The position numbers and the translations under genes were made by a program. Shown piece by piece: positions 1 through 6,086 of a stretch of 8,568 bases of DNA (positions are counted from its first letter, which is position 1; each line of letters begins with the position of its first letter). The stretch lies in assembly GCA_005800795.1 (NCBI GenBank), contig SYEN01000004.1, forward strand, positions 1 to 8,568, given 5' to 3'. The notes below the pieces were generated by a model that was not told the origin of the DNA, did not search any database, and was given only the letters and a program-made list of their open reading frames with translations. The stretch comes from Burkholderiales bacterium. Lineage in GTDB: Bacteria; Pseudomonadota; Gammaproteobacteria; Burkholderiales; SG8-41.

Positions 1-90
1 CGTTAACGAGTGGGGAGATCAGGAATCCTCATTGCACCAATCACTTGCAGTATTTTTTACCCTTTTTATGCAAAATTCAGGTTAGCGGGG
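1..90. other. Left-edge intergenic stretch with no recognisable gene
   Basis: This is the region beyond the stop codon of the first Bug receptor gene. It is AT-rich around 50-70. A short inverted match, TTGCA (45-49) and TGCAA (69-73), encloses a 19-base T-rich loop; it is too weak and GC-poor to call a terminator. The frames open at the left edge encode nothing recognisable, so no truncated gene can be claimed. Confidence 0.4.
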
Positions 91-1065
91 CTATTGCACG
101 CGTGCGCCCAGCGCCGTGAAAATTTTGCCCCAGCGATCGGATTCCAGTTTGATGTAGGCCGCGAATTCGCCGGCGTCTTTGTCGAGCATCGCCGTGCCGC
201 CCTGGCTAGCGAATTGTTCAGACACATCGGCGCGTCGTACAATTTTCCCGGCCTCGGTGCGCAGCCTGTTGATGATGTCTTCAGGCGTGCCGCTGGGTGT
301 CATCAGCCCAAACCAGGTGACAGTTTCAAAATTCGGGTAGCCCGACTCCGCCACGGTGGGCACTTTGGGTGTTACCGGCGAGCGTTGCGCACTGCTTACC
401 GCCAAAGCGCGCAACCGGTTGCTGCTGACGTGGGGCGTAGCCGACAGCATATTGCAAAAGAAAATGCTCACATGGCCACCAAGTAAATCAGTCAACGCTG
501 GCGCGCTGCCCTTGTAGGGCACATGCACCATGTTGATTTTCGCCGCGCGCATGAACAACTCGGTGGTCAAATGTGGTGTGGTCCAGTTGCCGGTGGAGGC
601 ATAGTTGATCGCACCGGGCTTGGTGCGCGCCAACGCCACCAGTTCCGCCAGTGATTTCACCGGCATAGACGGATGCACCACCAGAATGAACGGTACCGAG
701 GCGATACGCGATATCGGAGCGAAATCGCGTGCGCTGAAGTTGACTTTGTTGGTGAGAGGCGCGGTAATCATGGTGGAGCCCCCCATGTACAGGTTGTAGC
801 CGTCGGCAGGTGCCCGCGCAGCGATCTCGGTGCCGATGATGCCGCCAGCGCCGGCGCGGTTGTCGACAACGAACGATTGGCTCAGCGCTTCGCTGAATTT
901 CGGTGTGACGATGCGCGTGACGATATCGACGCCCGCGCCGGGGGGAAACGGCACGATGACGCGCACCGGTTTGACGGGGTAGGGCGCTTGCGCCCAGCAA
1001 ACCGCAGCCGAAAGCAGAGTGGTCAGCGCAAAGCCTGTGCGTACGATGTGACGCGAGTTGTGCAT
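91..1065 (-). CDS. Bug-family (TctC-like) periplasmic solute receptor 1
   Basis: A 324-residue tripartite tricarboxylate transporter substrate-binding protein of the Bug family, normal length. These are secreted receptors that bind small carboxylates or related solutes in a two-lobed periplasmic fold. Residues 1-25 form a signal peptide (basic start, hydrophobic core, probable cleavage after A25 before QAPYP). Family landmarks follow: VIVPFPPGAGVD (37-47), VVDNRAGAGG (66-75), PADGY (86-90), HVPYKG (181-186) and PTVAESG (236-242). The usual PPGG is PPGA here, which may alter the ligand loop. The start was chosen at 1065 because AGAGAGG lies about 8 bases upstream and the signal peptide begins there; in-frame ATGs upstream give an implausible N-terminus. 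It is divergent from the CMD-like gene and is close in sequence to Bug receptor 2. The family is secure; the ligand is unknown. Confidence 0.93.
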   Translation of the reverse strand: MHNSRHIVRTGFALTTLLSAAVCWAQAPYPVKPVRVIVPFPPGAGVDIVTRIVTPKFSEALSQSFVVDNRAGAGGIIGTEIAARAPADGYNLYMGGSTMITAPLTNKVNFSARDFAPISRIASVPFILVVHPSMPVKSLAELVALARTKPGAINYASTGNWTTPHLTTELFMRAAKINMVHVPYKGSAPALTDLLGGHVSIFFCNMLSATPHVSSNRLRALAVSSAQRSPVTPKVPTVAESGYPNFETVTWFGLMTPSGTPEDIINRLRTEAGKIVRRADVSEQFASQGGTAMLDKDAGEFAAYIKLESDRWGKIFTALGARVQ

Positions 1066-1096
1066 GGTGTGTGCCTCTCTAAATACAGTACATGTC

Positions 1097-1126
1097 ATCA
1101 TAAGCGACTCTCCATGGGGCGGGCAA
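1097..1126 (-). promoter_or_regulatory. Candidate promoter of Bug receptor 1
   Basis: On the minus strand, TTGCCC (1121-1126) and TATGAT (1097-1102) are separated by 18 bases. They match the sigma-70 hexamers at 4/6 and 5/6 positions. Transcription would start near 1090, about 25 bases before the ATG, leaving room for the AGAGAGG ribosome site. This is a pattern match only. Confidence 0.4.
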
Positions 1127-1218
1127 ATGGGTGAGCGTTGCAAGCTGCCAACGAATCCATGATGTGTAAATTCGCGTGCAGCGCGCGGAATCCGCTCCGC
1201 ATGCCGTGCGACGATGCA

Positions 1219-1231
1219 CAATGCCACATTG
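1219..1231. promoter_or_regulatory. Perfect inverted repeat CAATG-CCA-CATTG, possible operator
   Basis: A 5-3-5 perfect dyad lies just upstream of the -35 box proposed for the CMD-like gene, in the intergenic region shared with Bug receptor 1. The position suits an activator or repressor of the divergent pair. A 13-base dyad can arise by chance, and no regulator gene is visible in the window. Confidence 0.25.
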
Positions 1232-1237
1232 CGGCGA

Positions 1238-1266
1238 TTGACGGCTTGCCTGACGCAGACTAGATT
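1238..1266 (+). promoter_or_regulatory. Candidate sigma-70 promoter of the CMD-like gene
   Basis: TTGACG (1238-1243, 5/6 match) and TAGATT (1261-1266, 4/6 match) are separated by exactly 17 bases. The predicted start near 1273 leaves a leader of about 55 bases before the ATG at 1328, which has ACAGGAG as ribosome site. This promoter would probably serve both the CMD-like gene and the hydrolase behind it. Confidence 0.5.
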
Positions 1267-1327
1267 GTAATCCGCCGGAACCATGCCATCAAAACCAACA
1301 CGATCGCCTTTACACAGGAGAAATCAC

Positions 1328-1885
1328 ATGGCCGAGACCCCCACCTTCGGACGCTACGCCGAAATTCCCATCGACAAAATGACACCGGAGCAGAAGGAAG
1401 GCTACCAGTCGCTGATGGAAAATCGCGGCCGCTTGCCCGGCCCCAACAAGATTTGGGTGCACAACCCGAAGCTGGCGAAGGTGATGGGGCCGCTGGGCGC
1501 GCATTTTCGTATCGGCTATTCGCTGAGCGAGCGAGAGCGCGAAATTGCCGTGTGCATCATCAATGCCAAATTTCATTCGGGCTACCCGACTGGTGCGCAC
1601 GAACGTGCGGCCAAGGCAGCGGGGTTGCCGGCAGAAAAAGTCGAGGCAATTCTGTCGGGCCTGACGACATCGTTCGACGACAAACGCGAACAGGTGATTT
1701 ACGAAATGGGTGTGTGTCTTGCCAACTCGCGCTGGGTGTCCCGTGGACTGTACGACCGCGCGGTGGCGGTGCTGGGGCATGTCGGCATCACCGATGTCAT
1801 TACGTTGATGGGCTTTTACAGCAGCGTGGCGATGACGCTCGCCTTCTACGACGTGCCGCCGGGATCTACCGGCATGGAGCGCTAA
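1328..1885 (+). CDS. AhpD/carboxymuconolactone decarboxylase-like protein without CxxC
   Basis: A 185-residue all-helical protein of the AhpD/CMD superfamily. Members either decarboxylate gamma-carboxymuconolactone (protocatechuate pathway) or act as CxxC-dependent peroxidase partners; AhpD is about 175 residues and classic CMD about 130. The core reads LSEREREIAVCIINAKF (66-82) followed by H91. It fits the family spacing E-x11-C-x2-C-x3-H with E72 and H91 kept, but the two cysteine positions are S84 and P87, so AhpD-type redox chemistry is unlikely. The other cysteines (C76, C130) are outside the motif. The start at 1328 has AGGAG eight bases upstream. The alpha/beta hydrolase follows 73 bases later in the same direction, probably in one transcript. 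The superfamily is clear; the reaction is not, and a non-redox decarboxylase or isomerase role is a guess. Confidence 0.85.
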   Translation: MAETPTFGRYAEIPIDKMTPEQKEGYQSLMENRGRLPGPNKIWVHNPKLAKVMGPLGAHFRIGYSLSEREREIAVCIINAKFHSGYPTGAHERAAKAAGLPAEKVEAILSGLTTSFDDKREQVIYEMGVCLANSRWVSRGLYDRAVAVLGHVGITDVITLMGFYSSVAMTLAFYDVPPGSTGMER

Positions 1886-1920
1886 AGAGTGCGGGATAGC
1901 CACGACTAAGAAGTCGATTG

Positions 1921-1947
1921 TAAGTATCTGTTTTATTATGATGTTTT
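1921..1947 (+). repeat. T-rich intergenic element, copy 1
   Basis: Read on the plus strand this is TAAGTATCTGTTTTATTATG and onward. It shares TAAGTATCTGTTTT exactly with the copy at 3747-3778 (minus). It begins 35 bases after the CMD-like stop codon and ends 11 bases before the ATG of the alpha/beta hydrolase, with AAGGAG (1948-1953) placed between. Its role is unknown. Confidence 0.55.
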
Positions 1948-1958
1948 AAGGAGCAAGA

Positions 1959-2744
1959 ATGCCCTGGATAGAAGCCAATGGCGCCAGCCTGCGCTACACA
2001 CTCACCGGTTCCGGCAAGGACACGCTGGTACTGGTGCACGAAGCCGGCGGTTGCCTCGACAGTTTTGACGACGCCTTGCCCGCGCTGGAAAAAGAATTTC
2101 GCGTACTGCGTTACGACCAGCGCGGTTTCGGTTTTTCCGAAAAGGCGCGCGAGATGACGTTCGACGGCGTGGTGGCCGACCTTGCTGCGTTGATCGATGT
2201 TTTGAATATTTCCGGGCCGGTGTTCATGGCGGGCTGCGCAATGGGGGCGGATTTTTCTGTCGGCTACGCCTCGCAGTATCCGTCGCGCGTATCGAAGCTC
2301 GTCATTGCCAGCCCCAACATCGGCCACAACGGCGCTCGCAGCGCGGGCAGCATTGAACGCGCTGCGGTGGCCGAGCGCGACGGTGTGCGCGTCACCATGC
2401 AGGCAAGCCACGACCGTTCGTACCCGGAAAACATGCGCGCGCTGGATCGCGAACGCTTCAAGCTTTATCAGGCACGCTGGGTGTGCAACACGCCGGCGTC
2501 GTTCAGGGCGCAGGCGATCATGATGAGCACCAACGACCTTACGCCCGATTACCCGAAAATCACCGCGAAAACACTGGTCATCGGCTGCAAATACGACGGT
2601 CTGCGCACACCTGAAAAGGCACAAAGCGTGGCGAAAGCGTTGCCAGGCTCACAGTACGTGGAAGCGGAAACCGGGCACTTCATGCATCTGGAAACGCCGC
2701 AGCTTTTCGTGGATACTAATCTGCCTTTTTTCAAGGGACATTGA
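1959..2744 (+). CDS. Alpha/beta hydrolase-fold protein with Ala at the nucleophile position
   Basis: A 261-residue alpha/beta hydrolase resembling 3-oxoadipate enol-lactonase-type and other small-ester hydrolases in length and layout. Visible elements in order: LVLVHEAGG (23-31) as the oxyanion-hole loop, RYDQRGFGFS (51-60), the nucleophile elbow MAGCAMGA (90-97), an acid candidate D213 in YDGLRTPE, and the base H240 in ETGHFMH. The elbow normally reads G-x-S-x-G; here it is G92-C93-A94-M95-G96, so the catalytic Ser is replaced by Ala while acid and base remain. C93 sits one position before the nucleophile slot. The protein may be non-hydrolytic, may use another mechanism such as decarboxylation or lyase chemistry, or may have lost activity. 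There is no signal peptide, so it is cytoplasmic. The start has AAGGAG at good spacing. It lies downstream of the CMD-like gene and is convergent to Bug receptor 2. Confidence 0.88.
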   Translation: MPWIEANGASLRYTLTGSGKDTLVLVHEAGGCLDSFDDALPALEKEFRVLRYDQRGFGFSEKAREMTFDGVVADLAALIDVLNISGPVFMAGCAMGADFSVGYASQYPSRVSKLVIASPNIGHNGARSAGSIERAAVAERDGVRVTMQASHDRSYPENMRALDRERFKLYQARWVCNTPASFRAQAIMMSTNDLTPDYPKITAKTLVIGCKYDGLRTPEKAQSVAKALPGSQYVEAETGHFMHLETPQLFVDTNLPFFKGH

Positions 2745-2772
2745 GCAGAGCGCGGCAGCCGGATTCGAAACC

Positions 2773-3744
2773 TCATTCCGCCTTGATACCCGATGAACGA
2801 ATCAACTTGCCCCATCGTGGCAGATCATTGCGGATGCGCTCGGCGAATTGCTCCGGCATGTTGAGTACGGGGTCCATGCCCTGACTGGACAGGCGCTGCG
2901 CGGTTTCTTTTTCGCCGATGCCTTTGACCAATGCGGCGTGCAGCCGGGCAACCACGTCGCGCGGTGTGCCTGTGGGGGCGAGCAAGCCAAACCATGAGCT
3001 GGCCTCGAAACCCGGCACACCGGATTCTGCGACGGTAGGTACATCCGGCATCTGTGGCGAGCGCCGCGTGTCACCCACCGCCAGCGCGCGTATGCGGCCG
3101 CTGCGCACATGCGGTAGCGAAGTGAGCACGGGGTCGTACATCAGCGCGGTCTCGCCACCGAGCAGTGCGACCATTGCCGGGGCCACCCCCTTATAGGGGA
3201 TGTGCAGGAGATCAATTTTCGTCATGCTCTTAAACATTTCGATGCCCAGATGCGATACCGAACCCGGGCCCGCAGTGCCGAAGGCGAGTTTTCCGGGGTT
3301 GACTTTGGCGAGCGCTATCAGTTCCTTCAGCGTGCGCACGGGCAGCGAGGGATGCACCTCGAACACAAAGATGCTGGCAGCAACGATGGTGATGGGCGCG
3401 AAATCTTTCACCGGGTCGTAGCCCACTTTCGCGTAGAGATGCGGCACCACACACAAGGTTGCCATGCTTCCGGATGACAGCGTGTAGCTGTCGGGCGGCG
3501 ACTTGGCGACATACTCGCCTGCGATGCTGCCGCTGGCGCCGGTGCGCTGTTCGACAACGGCAGGTTGGCCGAATGCCTCGGAAAGTTTTTGCGCGGCGAC
3601 GCGTGCCACAAAATCAACGGCACCGCCCGGCGCAGAGCCCGCGATGATGCGTAGGGTTTTGACGGGATACGCGATGGCGCGGTCCTGGGCGCAGGCCAGC
3701 GCGGGAAGGAGTGTGATGGCGGCGCAGGCTGAGAGGATTCGCAT
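2773..3744 (-). CDS. Bug-family (TctC-like) periplasmic solute receptor 2
   Basis: A 323-residue Bug receptor of usual length. The signal peptide covers residues 1-19 (probable cleavage ACA before Q20). The ligand-loop motifs are unusual: IIAGSAPGGAVD (33-44) stands where VPFPPGGxxD is typical, VVEQRTGASG (63-72) where ENRPGAGG is typical, and PPDSYTL (83-89) where PDGYTL is typical. The later parts are canonical: HIPYKG (181-186), LLGG (194-197), PTVAESG (236-242) and GTPRDVV (259-265). The C-terminal half resembles Bug receptor 1, suggesting paralogues. The gene follows the PrpD-like gene in the same direction after 42 bases, so co-transcription is likely and the ligand may be a substrate of that enzyme. 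No Shine-Dalgarno sequence precedes the ATG; the leader is the T-rich repeat. It is convergent to the hydrolase with only 28 bases between stop codons. Confidence 0.93.
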   Translation of the reverse strand: MRILSACAAITLLPALACAQDRAIAYPVKTLRIIAGSAPGGAVDFVARVAAQKLSEAFGQPAVVEQRTGASGSIAGEYVAKSPPDSYTLSSGSMATLCVVPHLYAKVGYDPVKDFAPITIVAASIFVFEVHPSLPVRTLKELIALAKVNPGKLAFGTAGPGSVSHLGIEMFKSMTKIDLLHIPYKGVAPAMVALLGGETALMYDPVLTSLPHVRSGRIRALAVGDTRRSPQMPDVPTVAESGVPGFEASSWFGLLAPTGTPRDVVARLHAALVKGIGEKETAQRLSSQGMDPVLNMPEQFAERIRNDLPRWGKLIRSSGIKAE

Positions 3745-3746
3745 GG

Positions 3747-3778
3747 AAAAAATATCAATAAAAACAGATACTTATGAA
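3747..3778 (-). repeat. T-rich intergenic element, copy 2
   Basis: On the minus strand it reads TTCATAAGTATCTG followed by TTTTTATTGATATTTTTT. It fills almost all of the 42-base gap between the PrpD-like stop codon and the ATG of Bug receptor 2, ending two bases before that ATG. It shares the 13-mer TGTTTTTATTGAT with the copy at 6014-6044 and TAAGTATCTGTTTT with the copy at 1921-1947. Confidence 0.6.
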
Positions 3779-3786
3779 CTATCTGC

Positions 3787-5130
3787 TCAAGTGGACAACC
3801 TGCTGCAAAACACGCCCGCATCTGCGCAGGATGCGATTGCCCAGCTTTGCTCAAGAATGCTTTCAGCGATATTGGGCGCGAAAACCATGTGCAGCTGCCC
3901 GCGGGTTTTGGTCTTGATGTCTTCATCGGTCAGCGGACGTTTCACGCTGCCGCGGCAGTGTTGCACGCTGGCAGTGAGCGTTGTTCCGTCTTTTAGGGTT
4001 ACGCGCACATGGGCGGCTTCACGCCCGACTGCGTCGTCGTTGGTGTAGCTGACTTTCTTGCGCAGCGCGCTGATGGCGGGATCGCGCACAACACTGTTGG
4101 CGACTTCGGAGATGCCGGCTTGTTTATAGACGAGTGTCGCCACCGCCCAATGTTGCAGGCTTACCAGCGCCTGCCCGCGGTCTTTGGGTTCCACCAGATC
4201 GGTGAGCTTGGCTGCGAGTGGGTTTAGCGTGAGGTCGATGCGTTCGATTTGTGCGCCGTCGAATGATTTTTGACTCACGATATCCCGGCAAGCATCAATG
4301 ATTGAGTGGATCACCACGCCAGCCGGGTAGGGCTTGTAAGCGAGGGTCGAAATCTCAAAGGTTTGGCCGAGATTGGCAATGGCGGCCTCCAGATTCGGCG
4401 GCCGTGCAAACGACACGGCAAAGCCCTTGGGGCCTTCGAGCATGTTGGCTGAACACTCAAAACCGCGCGCAGCGAGCAGCGCTGCCTGCAAACCGCAGCG
4501 GGCGGCATGAGCTGGTGAAAAATGGCTGGCGTCGGTGGATTGCCCCTGACGAATGCCGGCGGATTGGTTGGCCGCATGTCCAATGGCGGTGACCATGCCG
4601 GCTTCGTCCAGCTGTAACAGTTTGCCCGCAGCCACGGCCGCGCCGATGCCACCGACGAGGCCCTGCATGGAGAGGCCCACCGCGCTTTCGGCCGGTGGTG
4701 TGGTGAGAATACTGCCGACGCGGCATTGAATTTCCACGCCGAGAATCAGTGCGTGTAGCAGGTCCTGGCCGGAGACTTTTTGCCGTTGCGCCATCGCCAG
4801 CAGTGCCGCCGCCACCGGGCTGGTGGGGTGTGCGACAGTGGCGTAGTGCGTGTCATTGAAAGCGAGCGCGGCGGAAGTCATGCAGTTGATGAAGGTGGCG
4901 TTCAGCGCGTCGAGTTTTTCGCGACGGCCGATCAGGGTGGTGTCGGCGGCGCCATTAAATTCGGTGAGAAACTTCAGCATCAATTCGACGTGGGCCTCGT
5001 GTGAGCCACCCGCTGCGCAGCCGATGTAATTGACGAAGGCACGCAGGCCTTCGTGCCGAACTTCGGGTGGCAAATCCTCGTAACGTGAACCGACGGCGTA
5101 GCGGGCGAGGTGGCGGGTAATGGGCGGCAC
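3787..5130 (-). CDS. MmgE/PrpD family protein
   Basis: A 447-residue member of the MmgE/PrpD superfamily, which includes 2-methylcitrate dehydratase, cis-aconitate decarboxylase and iminodisuccinate epimerase; the length is typical. Landmarks are FNDTH (91-95) and HPTSP (101-105) in the helical domain, HAARCG (208-213), LEGPKGF (231-237) and AYKPYPAG with H275 in the smaller domain. At the site usually occupied by a TK.LH.G motif the sequence reads DASHFSPAHAAR, so the family lysine seems absent. The specific substrate is therefore not assignable, and the name prpD is not justified. The GTG at 5130 was chosen because GAGGAG lies seven bases upstream and the sequence from there matches family N-termini; an in-frame ATG at 5340 would add 70 unrelated residues overlapping the divergent gene. 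It is cytoplasmic, with Bug receptor 2 directly downstream. Confidence 0.9.
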   Translation of the reverse strand: MPPITRHLARYAVGSRYEDLPPEVRHEGLRAFVNYIGCAAGGSHEAHVELMLKFLTEFNGAADTTLIGRREKLDALNATFINCMTSAALAFNDTHYATVAHPTSPVAAALLAMAQRQKVSGQDLLHALILGVEIQCRVGSILTTPPAESAVGLSMQGLVGGIGAAVAAGKLLQLDEAGMVTAIGHAANQSAGIRQGQSTDASHFSPAHAARCGLQAALLAARGFECSANMLEGPKGFAVSFARPPNLEAAIANLGQTFEISTLAYKPYPAGVVIHSIIDACRDIVSQKSFDGAQIERIDLTLNPLAAKLTDLVEPKDRGQALVSLQHWAVATLVYKQAGISEVANSVVRDPAISALRKKVSYTNDDAVGREAAHVRVTLKDGTTLTASVQHCRGSVKRPLTDEDIKTKTRGQLHMVFAPNIAESILEQSWAIASCADAGVFCSRLST

Positions 5131-5172
5131 TGTGCTGCTCCTCAAAATCGATGGCGGCTGATAGTTACTCAA

Positions 5173-5181
5173 ACAATAGCA
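5173..5181 (-). promoter_or_regulatory. Candidate extended -10 promoter of the PrpD-like gene
   Basis: On the minus strand TGC-TATTGT matches an extended -10 (TGn plus 4/6 of TATAAT). No convincing -35 box is seen. Transcription would start near 5166, giving a leader of about 35 bases before the GTG at 5130. The site overlaps the region expected to hold the -35 of the opposite promoter. Confidence 0.3.
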
Positions 5182-5198
5182 TGAAGTTTCGGGCGGAA

Positions 5199-5204
5199 TA
5201 TAAT
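5199..5204 (+). promoter_or_regulatory. Consensus -10 box (TATAAT) for the dienelactone hydrolase gene
   Basis: A perfect TATAAT lies 53 bases before the ATG at 5257. The -35 region (about 5176-5181, ATAGCA) is poor, so an activator may be needed. An upstream in-frame ATG at 5203 lies inside this hexamer and would not be in the transcript, which supports the start at 5257. Confidence 0.45.
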
Positions 5205-5256
5205 GACCTGTGAACGCGCCAGCCAACTGAACCTCGAAACAAGGGAAGATCTCGCG

Positions 5257-6015
5257 ATGATCGAACGCACGCTCGACTTGCCCACCCCCAGCGGTCCCAT
5301 GGAAACATTTATCGTACATCCACAGGATCGCGGCCCGCATCCGGCCGTGGTGCTCTACATGGACGTATGGGGGATACGCGAAGAACTGCGCGATATCGCG
5401 CGGCGCATTGCGACAGTCGGTTACTACTGCGTACTACCGGATTTTTATCACCGGCAGGGCAAAATGCGCCACGCGTATTACGACGCGAAAGGACGCATGA
5501 TTTCGCTGGATTTGCTTGATGAGGTGCGCAGGCAAATCGTGCTGGAGCCGCTGTCAAGGTTGTCAGACGCTATGGTGATCGAGGATACCGCCACGCTGCT
5601 GCGGTTCATGGATAACGGCGAACCGGCGCGCCCCGGCGCGATGGGCGCGGTGGGCTACTGCATGGGCGGGCGGCATGTGTTTCTCGTGGCGGCGGCATTC
5701 CCGGAACGGTTCCGCGCCTGTGCCAGTTTGCACGGCTCGCTAATCGTCACGGATGCCGCTGATTCACCTCACTTGACGGCGTGTCAGGGCACCGGAGAAA
5801 TCTATTGCGGCCTGGCAGAAACCGACCGCCACGCGCAGCCGGAGAAGGTCAAAGCGTTGCTGAACACGACGTGGAAACAGACGTTTCACCATGAACTGCA
5901 CAAAGGTGCCGATCACGGCTATGCCTTGCCCGACCGCGACGTGTATCACAAAGCCGCGGCGAATCGCGATTGGGAAGTGATCTTCGGCATGTTCCGGCGG
6001 CAGATGCCATTTTAA
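5257..6015 (+). CDS. Dienelactone hydrolase family protein
   Basis: A 252-residue alpha/beta hydrolase of the dienelactone hydrolase (DLH) family, whose best-known members open dienelactones to maleylacetate in chlorocatechol pathways. The nucleophile elbow is GYCMGG (133-138) with C135, as expected for the family. Acid and base candidates are D190 (AETDRH) and H220 (GADHGYA). The position of the Glu that tunes the cysteine in classic DLH appears to be D36 in LYMDVWG. This MDxxG type is a broader DLH-like subgroup, so dienelactone is not a safe substrate call. There is no signal peptide. The start at 5257 is preceded by AAGGGAAG and lies downstream of a TATAAT box; the upstream ATG at 5203 is less likely. 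It is divergent from the PrpD-like gene with 126 bases between starts, which suggests joint control. Confidence 0.88.
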   Translation: MIERTLDLPTPSGPMETFIVHPQDRGPHPAVVLYMDVWGIREELRDIARRIATVGYYCVLPDFYHRQGKMRHAYYDAKGRMISLDLLDEVRRQIVLEPLSRLSDAMVIEDTATLLRFMDNGEPARPGAMGAVGYCMGGRHVFLVAAAFPERFRACASLHGSLIVTDAADSPHLTACQGTGEIYCGLAETDRHAQPEKVKALLNTTWKQTFHHELHKGADHGYALPDRDVYHKAAANRDWEVIFGMFRRQMPF

Positions 6016-6044
6016 AAAAATCAATAAAAACATATAGTTATGAG
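6014..6044 (-). repeat. T-rich intergenic element, copy 3
   Basis: On the minus strand it reads CTCATAACTATATG followed by TTTTTATTGATTTTTTT. It lies 42 bases past the stop codon of Bug receptor 3, in the 71-base convergent gap, and just touches the TAA of the dienelactone hydrolase gene. Unlike the other three copies it does not precede a gene start, so it is not simply a leader sequence. Confidence 0.55.
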
Positions 6045-6086
6045 TTATTCTCGCCGGTGGCTTGCGCCCGCAGCGTCTGACACGAG

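Noticed and set aside
1066..1284. N-terminal extension of Bug receptor 1 to an ATG at 1284
   Set aside because: It would put 73 unrelated residues before a perfect signal peptide and remove the region holding the promoters of the divergent pair.
1903..1916. CGACT-AAGA-AGTCG hairpin after the CMD-like stop codon as a terminator
   Set aside because: The stem is only 5 bp with no adjacent T-run, and the hydrolase follows in the same direction.
1866..2624. 252-codon open frame on the minus strand opposite the alpha/beta hydrolase
   Set aside because: It is antisense to a gene with clear family motifs and a ribosome site, and its own translation shows no recognisable domain.
2745..2772. Bidirectional terminator between convergent hydrolase and receptor 2 genes
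   Set aside because: The 28-base gap holds no stem with a T-run on either strand.
3765..3785. CAGATA / TATCTG inverted repeat as terminator of the PrpD-like gene
   Set aside because: The 6-bp AT-rich stem has a 9-base loop, is absent from the other copies of the repeat, and Bug receptor 2 follows directly.
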